A DNA stretch of 7,391 nt from a bacterium (lineage in GTDB: Bacteria; SZUA-79; Acidulodesulfobacterales; Acidulodesulfobacteraceae): the NCBI GenBank assembly GCA_021813595.1, contig JAKAKF010000194.1, positions 1 to 7,391 on the forward strand, written 5' to 3'. The notes beneath the pieces were generated by a model that searched no databases, had not been told where the DNA came from, and worked only from the letters and a program-made list of their open reading frames with translations. Below, one piece after another: positions 1 through 5,697 of the stretch (within the stretch, counting starts at the first letter, position 1; each line of letters starts with the position of its first letter). The position numbers and the translations under genes are program-made.

Positions 1-24
1 AAACAATATCTAAATCTTCAAAAT

Positions 25-99
25 GCCGGCGTGGCTCAGGGGTAGAGCAGCTGATTCGTAATCAGCGGGTCGTAGGTTCGATTCCTATCGCCGGCTCCA
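25..99 (+). tRNA. tRNA-Thr (anticodon CGT)
   Basis: A complete cloverleaf can be drawn by hand. The acceptor stem pairs 25-31 with 89-95, the D-arm pairs GCTC (34-37) with GAGC (45-48), and the anticodon stem pairs GCTGA (50-54) with TCAGC (62-66). The loop TTCGTAA places anticodon CGT at 57-59, which reads the Thr codon ACG. The T-arm pairs 72-76 with 84-88 around the loop TTCGATT. The discriminator is T96 and the CCA end (97-99) is encoded. Only 24 bases lie upstream in the window, so its promoter cannot be judged. Confidence 0.96.
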
Positions 100-156
100 T
101 TCAAAACCGCAGTAAATAAGCACTTTTAAGGCAATTTCATTTCATAAAATTTTTTC

Positions 157-173
157 TCCGCAGATTATGCGGA
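157..173. terminator. Small hairpin between convergent tRNA-Thr and DUF445 gene
   Basis: TCCGCA (157-162) and TGCGGA (168-173) form a 6-bp stem around a 5-nt loop. On the plus strand it is followed by a moderately T-rich stretch (about 176-205) without an immediate U-run. It lies between the tRNA and the stop of the minus-strand gene, a position that suits transcription termination. The short stem and imperfect tail make this tentative. Confidence 0.3.
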
Positions 174-190
174 AGTATTGTTTATATTAT

Positions 191-1750
191 TTATATTTTT
201 TTTAAAATAAGACTCAATACGGCTATAATGATTCCGATAAAAGAACCGGTTATAGCACCGTTTATTCTTATATATTGCAAGTCGTTGCCGATTTTATCTT
301 CGATTTGGCCGACTAATTTATCTTCGTCAAGATTTTCTAAATTTTTTCTTATAAGTTTTCCTATAGCCGAATGATTGATTTTCATAACATATATAATGTT
401 GTTTTTTAAAAAAACATCAATTTTATCGGTGTTTTTTGATATTTCATTCTCTATGAAAATAAAAAGATAATTAAATTTTTCTTTAAACAATTTTTTATTA
501 ACTATATATTCTTTGTTGTTTTTAAGTATTGAACCGACAAAATTTATTATTGTATCGCGCATAATGCTTTTTAACCGGTCTTTAAAACGGACTATAATAT
601 TTAAACCCTCCGAATTAATAAAATTTGAAAGTTTGTTTTTAATCGTTTTTTTCAGTTCGTCGTTATTTAAATAATTTATTATGTAATCTTTTATTTTATC
701 GGCATTTTCGTCGATAATATTTTCTACGGCATTTAAAATTTGAATCCTTGAAGTTTTGTCTATATCGTTTAATGCGCTTAAAATATAATCTTTTATATTT
801 AATCTGACCTCGTTATTTTCGTTGTTTTTTATATCTTTAATAAAATCTATAATTTTTGTTATAATTTCGTTAGAAAGCCTATCTATGTCCAAAATATTCG
901 TCTTTTCCGCTACAAACATCAGTACGTTCTTTAAGGCGGAACTGCTTTTGTATTTTTCGATTATATCGGCTACCTGTTGTTTTAAATACGGCCTGTTTTC
1001 TTCTATGTTTCGTATTGCGAAGCCGCTTAAATCAGATATAATGTAGGCGAAATTTTCATCTATTATTTTATTTCCCGCAAATTTTATAGATTTTATAATT
1101 TCATCCGAATACGCGTCCGTGATTTTTTTTGACAGGACGTCCGCATTATACGTTTTAATATAATCGTTTATATAATTAATTAAATTATCGTAAATATAAT
1201 TCGAATCTTCGGACTCCAAAAATACGGCAAATTTGCTTATTATATTTTTGGATATATTGTCGTCGGACAATGTTTTGTCCAATGCTTTATCGATATTTTT
1301 ATGTAAAAAATTTTTAAATTTATCCGTTTTGGCATAATTAACTGATTTTAAAATTAATTTTCTTAAAGACAGCATTAATTTATTTTTGTTTTTATCTTTT
1401 TTTATAATGTTTAGCAGGATATCGGAAAAATTTATGTCGTTTATTTCTTTTGCAAGATAATTTTTGCCGAGCCATATATCGTTGACGGTATTGCTTATCG
1501 AATTAATAATTTTTTCTTTGTTGTTTTTAATGGTATTTGTGTGCGGAATATGAAGTCCGAGCGGATATTTAAATAAAGCCGTTACGGCAAACCAGTCGGC
1601 GATACCGCCTATAAGCGCCGCCGCCGAAGCCCTTTGCAGTATAAATATCCAGATATTATCGACGTGTATAAGGTAAGATGCTAAAAAAATTAAAAAAGCA
1701 AATAAAAGAAAGAGATTTGCGATAATTTTATTTTTGGCTTTTAAATCCAT
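191..1750 (-). CDS. DUF445 family membrane protein (YjiN/YheB-like)
   Basis: This 519-residue protein has the hallmark N-terminus of DUF445. A membrane segment (about residues 12-28) is followed by a second hydrophobic stretch running into the signature GGIADWFAVTALF (48-60) and the PLGLHIPHT region (63-71). The long middle part (about 75-490) is helical and charged, rich in Lys, Asp, Asn and Ile. The C-terminus has the family-typical 'RINGA' followed by a final membrane helix (about 497-516). The family includes Escherichia coli YjiN and Bacillus YheB and is membrane-anchored; its biochemical role is not established. The heavy Asn/Lys/Ile content reflects the low-GC genome. The ATG at 1750 gives the expected short N-terminus before the first helix. 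No clear Shine-Dalgarno precedes it. It is divergent from the lexA-like gene and converges with tRNA-Thr, so it is probably monocistronic. Confidence 0.9.
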   Translation of the reverse strand: MDLKAKNKIIANLFLLFAFLIFLASYLIHVDNIWIFILQRASAAALIGGIADWFAVTALFKYPLGLHIPHTNTIKNNKEKIINSISNTVNDIWLGKNYLAKEINDINFSDILLNIIKKDKNKNKLMLSLRKLILKSVNYAKTDKFKNFLHKNIDKALDKTLSDDNISKNIISKFAVFLESEDSNYIYDNLINYINDYIKTYNADVLSKKITDAYSDEIIKSIKFAGNKIIDENFAYIISDLSGFAIRNIEENRPYLKQQVADIIEKYKSSSALKNVLMFVAEKTNILDIDRLSNEIITKIIDFIKDIKNNENNEVRLNIKDYILSALNDIDKTSRIQILNAVENIIDENADKIKDYIINYLNNDELKKTIKNKLSNFINSEGLNIIVRFKDRLKSIMRDTIINFVGSILKNNKEYIVNKKLFKEKFNYLFIFIENEISKNTDKIDVFLKNNIIYVMKINHSAIGKLIRKNLENLDEDKLVGQIEDKIGNDLQYIRINGAITGSFIGIIIAVLSLILKKI

Positions 1751-1770
1751 ATTTTTAATTTTATCATTAT

Positions 1771-1799
1771 TTTATAGCATTGACATAATTTTTGTTTAA
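1771..1799 (-). promoter_or_regulatory. Candidate extended -10 promoter for the DUF445 gene
   Basis: Read on the minus strand, TGCTATAAA (-10 hexamer at 1771-1776, TG element at 1778-1779) forms an extended -10. It sits 17 bp from a weak -35, TTAAAC (1794-1799). Transcription would start near 1764, leaving a leader of about 14 nt without a Shine-Dalgarno. The AT-rich background makes chance matches likely. Confidence 0.35.
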
Positions 1800-1807
1800 T
1801 TTTTTGC

Positions 1808-1835
1808 TTGACAGTGAACGATTGTTTACTATATT
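1808..1835 (+). promoter_or_regulatory. Sigma-70-type promoter for the lexA-like/polymerase operon
   Basis: A perfect -35 box TTGACA (1808-1813) is followed by a 16-bp spacer and the -10 candidate TATATT (1830-1835). A TATTAT at 1832-1837 gives an 18-bp spacer instead. The start point would fall near 1842, giving a leader of about 128 nt to the ATG at 1970. The spacer is occupied by the LexA-type inverted repeat listed separately, which supports both calls. Confidence 0.65.
1814..1829. promoter_or_regulatory. Candidate LexA operator (SOS box) in the promoter spacer
   Basis: GTGAACGATTGTTTAC is an inverted repeat: GTGAAC (1814-1819) and GTTTAC (1824-1829) match at 5 of 6 positions across a 4-bp centre. 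It contains GAAC-N4-GTTT, one base from the GAAC-N4-GTTC core of the Bacillus-type SOS box. It fills exactly the interval between the -35 and -10 of the promoter upstream of a LexA-family gene, the expected place for an autoregulatory operator. Binding has not been shown. Confidence 0.6.
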
Positions 1836-1838
1836 ATA

Positions 1839-1858
1839 ATATATATCGCGATATATAT
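1839..1858. repeat. 20-bp perfect palindrome at the predicted transcript start
   Basis: ATATATATCGCGATATATAT is its own reverse complement. It is centred between 1848 and 1849 and lies at or just downstream of the predicted start point of the lexA-like operon. Its CGCG core is unusual in this AT-rich spacer. It could be a second operator or a hairpin at the 5' end of the mRNA. AT dinucleotide repeats pair with themselves easily, so function is uncertain. Confidence 0.55.
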
Positions 1859-1873
1859 ATGCCGTAAATATAG

Positions 1874-1904
1874 AATAATTCAAAATTTCAATAATTCAAA
1901 ATTT
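1874..1904. repeat. Direct repeat pair of a 15-mer
   Basis: AATAATTCAAAATTT occurs at 1874-1888 and again at 1890-1904, separated by a single C (16-bp period). It lies in the leader between the promoter and the lexA-like gene. The sequence shows exact identity of the copies; no function is known. Confidence 0.7.
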
Positions 1905-1905
1905 A

Positions 1906-1934
1906 AATTTCATCATTAATTTCATCATTAATTT
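1906..1934. repeat. 12-bp tandem repeat, about 2.4 copies
   Basis: AATTTCATCATT occurs at 1906-1917 and 1918-1929, with a partial third copy, AATTT, at 1930-1934. It directly follows the 15-mer repeat pair in the leader of the lexA-like gene. A short tandem array of this kind can vary in copy number by slippage, but no effect can be read from one sequence. Confidence 0.7.
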
Positions 1935-1952
1935 AATTTTTTCATATTGTTC

Positions 1953-1961
1953 TGCTATAAA
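1953..1961 (+). promoter_or_regulatory. Possible proximal extended -10 giving a leaderless lexA-like mRNA
   Basis: TGCTATAAA (TG at 1953-1954, hexamer TATAAA at 1956-1961) is an extended -10 that would start transcription around 1967-1969, at the ATG (1970). The gene has no visible Shine-Dalgarno, which fits a leaderless transcript. No good -35 is present, and the region is so AT-rich that a chance match is possible. Confidence 0.3.
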
Positions 1962-1969
1962 TTATAAAT

Positions 1970-2617
1970 ATGGATATAAAACTTAAGGGCAGACTTGATT
2001 CTATAAAAGGTTTCTATATAAAAAGCGGAAGGATGCCGACTTATTCCGAAATGACGGATTTATTCGGGGTGAAATCAAAAAATGCGGTTTTTAAAATAGT
2101 CGGCAAGCTTATAGAAAAAGGTTTTTTAAAAAAAGATTCAAAGGGATATTTACTGCCTGTTTCCGGTATTTATGCGGATACGGCGGCTATGCTGATGACT
2201 AATGCATCCGCTATTTTTGCGGCGGCAGGCGCAGGCGGCGGTCTTATTAAGCTTCTTGGAAGCGTTGAAGCCGGTTTTCCCAGTCCTGCGGAAGAAGAGC
2301 TTTTAGACAGCATTTCTATCGATAAGCTTTTGATAAAAAATCCAAATTCTTCTTTTATGCTTGAAGTTTCAGGAGATTCTATGATTAACGTCGGCATAAT
2401 GCCGAAAGATTTTGTAGTAGTAGATAAATCGCTGACGCCCAAAGAAGGCGATATAGTGATAGCGCGCGTAGACGGCGACTGGACGATAAAATATCTCAGA
2501 AAAGATAACGGCAAATATATACTTGAAGCTGCAAACCCTAAATATGGAATTATAACGCCTAAACAGGAATTAACGGTTGCGGGAGTCGTAGTAGGCACTA
2601 TAAGAAAATATAAATAG
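1970..2617 (+). CDS. lexA: LexA/UmuD-like self-cleaving transcriptional repressor
   Basis: This 215-residue protein joins an N-terminal winged-helix DNA-binding domain (about residues 1-63, with the LexA-like RMPTYSEMTDLFGVKSKNAV at 21-40) to a C-terminal S24/LexA autoprotease domain. The cleavage site is Ala101-Gly102 in VEAGFPSPAEEE, a context that closely resembles UmuD. The catalytic dyad is visible: Ser137 in GDSM and Lys174 in WTIKYL, 37 residues apart as in E. coli LexA. In the family, RecA filaments on single-stranded DNA trigger self-cleavage and lift repression of SOS genes. An Ala/Gly-rich linker (about 68-91) makes the protein slightly longer than E. coli LexA (202 residues). The ATG at 1970 gives the normal spacing to the RMPT motif, though no Shine-Dalgarno is seen. 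A Y-family polymerase lies 34 nt downstream, likely in the same operon. It may be the global LexA or a dedicated regulator of this cassette; the symbol is assigned by family. Confidence 0.88.
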   Translation: MDIKLKGRLDSIKGFYIKSGRMPTYSEMTDLFGVKSKNAVFKIVGKLIEKGFLKKDSKGYLLPVSGIYADTAAMLMTNASAIFAAAGAGGGLIKLLGSVEAGFPSPAEEELLDSISIDKLLIKNPNSSFMLEVSGDSMINVGIMPKDFVVVDKSLTPKEGDIVIARVDGDWTIKYLRKDNGKYILEAANPKYGIITPKQELTVAGVVVGTIRKYK

Positions 2618-2651
2618 CGGTTAAATTATAATCGTATAACAAAGTAATTTT

Positions 2652-3887
2652 ATGACCAATTTTTGCGTACATTCATGGCCGAAGGCTATCGCCCACATAG
2701 ATGCCGACGCTTTTTTCGTAGCATGCGAGCGTGCGTTAAATCCGTCTTTAAACGGAAAATGCGTCGCGGTAGGAAAAGAGCGGGGCATTATAACGGCTTT
2801 AAGCTATGAAGCTAAAGCAAAAGGAGTAAAGCGCGGCATGAGGTCTTTCGAAGCTAAAAAAATATGTCCCGGGCTTATAGTTATAGAATCCGATTACGAA
2901 GCATACTCCCTTTTTTCTTTACGTATGTTTAATATAATAAAAAACTTTTCGCCGCAGGTAGAAGAGTATTCGATAGACGAGGCGTTCGTCGATTTAAGCG
3001 GATTACGAAGGGTGTTTTCCTGTTCCTACGAAGAAATTGCTAAAAAAATGCAGATTGCGGTAGAAAAAGAGTTGTCTATAACCGTTTCGATAGGCGTAAG
3101 CATAACGAAAACGCTTGCTAAAATAGCTTCTAAACTTAAAAAGCCTAAAGGGCTTGCCGTAATAGAAGGCAGGGATATACAAAATATTTTATGCAATATC
3201 AAGATTGAAGACGTCTGGGGCATAGGAAATAATACGGCGTATCTTTTGAAAAAATTCGGCATAAATTCCGCTTTAGATTTTGCTCTCAAAGACGAAAATT
3301 TTATAGGTAGGTATTTATCTAAACCTTATAAAGAAACATGGCTTGAACTTAGAGGAAATGCAGTTTTAGGAATTAACGCATCCGCTAAATCGACTTATAA
3401 AACTATAAGCAAGGCTAAGAGTTTTTATCCGCCCTCAAGCGACGAGATGTTTCTTTTTTCGGAACTTACTAAAAATTTAGAAAATGCCTGCGCTAAAGCC
3501 AGAAGATTTAACTTAGCCGCCGCAAAAATTTCTATTTTTTTAAAAACGCAGGATTTTAAAACAACCGGCGTTCAGATAAAACTTACTACGCCTTCCGCCT
3601 TCCCGCCTCTTCTTATGAATGCTTTAAAAGAAGGTTTTAAGTATATATATGAAAAAATATATCTATACAGGCAGACGGAAATAGTTTTGTACCTTACGGA
3701 AAACGTCCAGTATTCGCTTTTTGACGATATTGTTAAAATTGATAAAATAAAACGCATATACGATTCTATAGACGGTATAAATAAAAAATTAGGAAGAAAT
3801 TCCGTTCATCTTGCTTCAAGCATTCCTTCTTTAAACGCAGGACATAAAATTAGATTTTCTATGCCGCTTATGGATATAAAAGTATAA
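2652..3887 (+). CDS. Y-family translesion DNA polymerase (DinB/UmuC family)
   Basis: This 411-residue protein carries the Y-family polymerase motifs. HIDADAFFVACE (15-26) provides the metal ligand Asp17 and the presumed steric-gate Phe22. YSIDEAFVDLSG (106-117) provides Asp109 and Glu110. VSIGVSITKTLAKIASKLKKP (145-165) is the conserved palm motif, and DVWGIGNNTAYLLKKFGI (187-204) is the helix-hairpin-helix thumb region. The rest (about 240-350) fits the little-finger domain. QYSLF (353-357) resembles the beta-clamp-binding pentapeptide QL(S/D)LF. Such enzymes copy past damaged bases at low fidelity. The Phe gate and DADAFF motif are DinB-like, while the pairing with an upstream UmuD-like protein recalls umuDC, so dinB or umuC is not assigned. 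The active site is intact, unlike ImuB. It starts 34 nt after the lexA-like stop with a weak ribosome-binding site, and is probably co-transcribed under SOS control. Confidence 0.92.
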   Translation: MTNFCVHSWPKAIAHIDADAFFVACERALNPSLNGKCVAVGKERGIITALSYEAKAKGVKRGMRSFEAKKICPGLIVIESDYEAYSLFSLRMFNIIKNFSPQVEEYSIDEAFVDLSGLRRVFSCSYEEIAKKMQIAVEKELSITVSIGVSITKTLAKIASKLKKPKGLAVIEGRDIQNILCNIKIEDVWGIGNNTAYLLKKFGINSALDFALKDENFIGRYLSKPYKETWLELRGNAVLGINASAKSTYKTISKAKSFYPPSSDEMFLFSELTKNLENACAKARRFNLAAAKISIFLKTQDFKTTGVQIKLTTPSAFPPLLMNALKEGFKYIYEKIYLYRQTEIVLYLTENVQYSLFDDIVKIDKIKRIYDSIDGINKKLGRNSVHLASSIPSLNAGHKIRFSMPLMDIKV

Positions 3888-3927
3888 ATTTTAACAAATT
3901 AATTTCAAAAGCTCAGAGGTTAAATAT

Positions 3928-4137
3928 ATGTATGGGTTAGGCAGATTCCTTATATTAACCGGAATAGTATTGATAATTTTAGGTTTATTATTTATTGTTT
4001 TTCATAAACTGCCTATAGGCAAGTTTCCGGGAGATATAATAATTAAAAAAGGCAATTTTACTTTTTATTTTCCATTGGGATTAAGTATAATTGCAAGCAT
4101 AATATTGACTATTATTATGTATTTAATAAGAAAATGA
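3928..4137 (+). CDS. DUF2905 family small membrane protein
   Basis: This 69-residue protein has two membrane helices (about residues 5-25 and 48-67). They are joined by a loop with the family signatures KLPIGKFPGDI (27-37) and GNFTFYFPL (42-50). These match DUF2905, a widespread family of small inner-membrane proteins with no established function. The start is supported by AGAGG (3915-3919), 8 nt before the ATG. It lies 40 nt downstream of the polymerase on the same strand and could be the third gene of that transcript, although a link to DNA repair is only positional. Its stop is 18 nt from the 3' end of the convergent tRNA-Lys gene, with no clear terminator between them. Confidence 0.85.
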   Translation: MYGLGRFLILTGIVLIILGLLFIVFHKLPIGKFPGDIIIKKGNFTFYFPLGLSIIASIILTIIMYLIRK

Positions 4138-4155
4138 TTACAGTCTTTATTTTAC

Positions 4156-4231
4156 TGGTGGGCTGTGTCGGGATCGAACCGACGACCTACTGATTAAGAG
4201 TCAGTTGCTCTACCGATTGAGCTAACAGCCC
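4156..4231 (-). tRNA. tRNA-Lys (anticodon CTT)
   Basis: Read on the minus strand, the acceptor GGGCTGT (4225-4231) pairs with its complement at 4160-4166. The D-arm is AGCTC...GAGCA, and the anticodon stem ACTGA/TCAGT encloses the loop CTCTTAA with anticodon CTT (complement of 4196-4198), reading AAG. The T-arm has the standard GGTTCGATCCC core. The discriminator A and CCA end (complement of 4156-4159) are encoded. A good promoter lies upstream at 4275-4304. Confidence 0.97.
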
Positions 4232-4274
4232 GAAAATATTTATTGAAAATGCGGCAAAATATTAATGCCTATCA

Positions 4275-4304
4275 ATTATATACTATTTTTATTTTTTTAG
4301 TCAA
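4275..4304 (-). promoter_or_regulatory. Promoter of tRNA-Lys
   Basis: Read on the minus strand, TTGACT (4299-4304) and a perfect TATAAT (4275-4280) are separated by 18 bp. The start point would be near 4268, giving about 37 nt of 5' leader before the mature tRNA end at 4231. Near-consensus boxes directly upstream of a stable RNA gene make this one of the most credible promoters in the window. Confidence 0.7.
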
Positions 4305-4309
4305 TTTTT

Positions 4310-4337
4310 TTAACAATATTTTTATTAATGATATACT
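4310..4337 (+). promoter_or_regulatory. Candidate promoter for the phosphoribosyltransferase gene
   Basis: TTAACA (4310-4315) and TATACT (4332-4337) are 16 bp apart and would start transcription near 4344, back-to-back with the tRNA-Lys promoter. A TATAAT at 4371-4376 is an alternative -10 but has no good -35. The region is AT-rich, so the choice is uncertain. Confidence 0.35.
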
Positions 4338-4412
4338 TATAAATAGATATTATGAAAATATAAAGAGTATTATAATGATGAGGCGGGTAAAAAGATTATC
4401 CGGAGAAATTAT

Positions 4413-5060
4413 ATGATATTTAAAAACAGGATAGAAGCGGGGAAACTGCTTGGAGAAAAGTTGTCGGCGGAGAAATTCGGCGGCGGAAATACCGTGGTTA
4501 TTGGTTTGTTAAGAGGCGGAATTCCAGTTGCTTATGAAATAGCGGCAATATTAAAATCACCGTTAGACGTGGCGTTGGTAAGAAAAATAGGTGCGCCTAA
4601 TCAGGAAGAGTTGGCCATAGGGGCGGTAGTAGACGGAAAATCGCCGAAAGTTTATCTTAACGAATCTCTTATATCGCGCATTAATATCCCCGCGGGATAC
4701 TTAGAGCGCATGGAGCAGATTAAATTTAAAGAAATAAGGGAAAGGGAAAAAATATACAGGCGGGGAGCCGAAAAGATTGATGTAAGCGGCAAAACGGCTA
4801 TAATAGTGGATGACGGCATTGCTACCGGAGCGTCTGTCATGGCGGTAATAGAAGCAGTTAAGGATGAAAAACCTGCGAAAATAATCGTAGCTGTGCCGGT
4901 TATAGCTGGCGATACGATGAGAGAATTAAAGAAAGTCGTCGATAAAGTAGTAGTTTTAAGCGCTCCGGAAGAGTTTTACGCGGTTGGGGAATTTTACGAA
5001 GATTTCAGCCAGACGACGGACGAAGAGGTGTTATATCTTCTGCAAAAATCAAAAAAATAG
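4413..5060 (+). CDS. Phosphoribosyltransferase family protein (COG1926 type)
   Basis: This 215-residue type I phosphoribosyltransferase fold has the PRPP-binding signature VDDGIATGAS (132-141) with the two acidic residues Asp133 and Asp134. Other conserved blocks are GLLRGGIPVA (31-40), VRKIGAPNQEELAIGAV (56-72) and the C-terminal EFYAVGEFYEDFSQTTDEEV (187-206). These match the 'predicted phosphoribosyltransferase' group, sometimes found fused or next to alpha/beta-hydrolases. Here it stands alone. Its acceptor substrate is not known and cannot be deduced from sequence; the standard salvage enzymes (Apt, Hpt, Upp) have different hood motifs. The start is set by GGAGA (4402-4406), 6 nt before the ATG. 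It is divergent from tRNA-Lys and followed by a 242-bp AT-rich gap, so it is probably a single-gene transcript. Confidence 0.9.
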   Translation: MIFKNRIEAGKLLGEKLSAEKFGGGNTVVIGLLRGGIPVAYEIAAILKSPLDVALVRKIGAPNQEELAIGAVVDGKSPKVYLNESLISRINIPAGYLERMEQIKFKEIREREKIYRRGAEKIDVSGKTAIIVDDGIATGASVMAVIEAVKDEKPAKIIVAVPVIAGDTMRELKKVVDKVVVLSAPEEFYAVGEFYEDFSQTTDEEVLYLLQKSKK

Positions 5061-5194
5061 CATAAATTTTATAAACACAAATTAATTATATAAAATAGTT
5101 TAAAAGAAGATAAACTAAGTTTAACTTTATTTTAAATTCATATTCTTAAAATAATATCGATAAAATTTATGAATTCTGAATTATTATTATAGAA

Positions 5195-5212
5195 TTGTGA
5201 CTTAAATCAATT
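5195..5212. promoter_or_regulatory. Candidate CRP/FNR/HcpR-family binding site upstream of DUF59 gene
   Basis: TTGTGACTTAAATCAATT carries a full left half-site TTGTGA (5195-5200) of the HcpR-type pattern TTGTGA-N6-TCACAA, but only TCA of the right half. It also contains a perfect FNR right half-site ATCAA (5206-5210). GATAAA (5231-5236) or TATATT (5240-5245) could serve as -10, placing the box centre about 40-48 bp upstream of transcription start, typical of activators. The match is imperfect and the sequence AT-rich. Confidence 0.4.
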
Positions 5213-5302
5213 TAAACTTTTTTTGAATTTGATAAACTTTATATTAAAAGGAAGTAAAAAATAAAATCGAATAGATTTAAAATTTTAATATAGGAGTTTA
5301 TC

Positions 5303-5611
5303 ATGGCGGAATTTAATGAAAAGGACGTATTGGAAAAATTAAAAGGCATTATAGACCCTGAGCTTGAAGTAAATATAGTCGATCTTGGGCTGGTATATAA
5401 AATCAATTTAAATCAAACAGGCGGCGTCTGTTTAGATATGACTTTAACGGCAAAGGGCTGTCCTATAAGCGACGTTATAAAATATGAGGTAGAGGAGGCA
5501 GTTAAAAGCATTCCAGGCGTTAACGGCGTAAAAGTAAATTTCGTTTGGGAGCCGGAATGGAATCCTTCGATGATTAAGACCGATGCCCTAAAAAGACTTA
5601 AAACGCATTAA
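5303..5611 (+). CDS. MIP18/DUF59 family iron-sulfur cluster assembly factor
   Basis: This 102-residue single-domain protein matches the MIP18/PaaD/SufT-like DUF59 family. It has IIDPELEVNIVDLGLVYKI (16-34), the conserved cysteine Cys53 in TAKGCPISD (49-57), and the C-terminal WEPEWNP (82-88), which is typical of the group. Family members assist assembly or delivery of Fe-S clusters to client proteins, with the conserved Cys thought to contact the metal cluster. The ATG is supported by a strong AGGAG (5292-5296), 6 nt upstream. The next gene, an oxidase-like membrane protein, starts 86 nt downstream on the same strand with no strong terminator between, so the two may form an operon. A CRP/FNR-like box lies about 90 bp upstream of the start. 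PaaD is excluded because it is longer and occurs in phenylacetate operons. Confidence 0.9.
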   Translation: MAEFNEKDVLEKLKGIIDPELEVNIVDLGLVYKINLNQTGGVCLDMTLTAKGCPISDVIKYEVEEAVKSIPGVNGVKVNFVWEPEWNPSMIKTDALKRLKTH

Positions 5612-5697
5612 TTTTTTTAATAACGCGGTATGCAAAAAATTGCCGGTATAAAACAAAATATAACAAAAGCATAAAAAAAGGACGGTAAATAAAATAT

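Noticed and set aside
245..256. GAACCGGTT as a further SOS box
   Set aside because: It lies inside the 3' end of the DUF445 coding region, lacks the 4-bp central spacing of the operator and has no promoter context.
1874..1934. CRISPR-like repeat array
   Set aside because: The repeats are 12-15 bp, directly tandem or 1 bp apart, with no unique spacers of 25-40 bp and no cas genes.
2170..2598. Minus-strand open frame of 142 codons inside the lexA-like gene
   Set aside because: It is antisense to a well-conserved protein and its product resembles no family; it is a shadow.
2652..3887. ImuB (inactive Y-family homologue)
   Set aside because: The catalytic acidic residues Asp17, Asp109 and Glu110 are present, and no imuA or dnaE2 is nearby.
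5061..5302. Small protein gene or riboswitch in the 242-bp gap
   Set aside because: No credible reading frame with a ribosome-binding site and no structured GC-containing leader motif is visible; only the CRP/FNR-like box and AT-rich sequence stand out.
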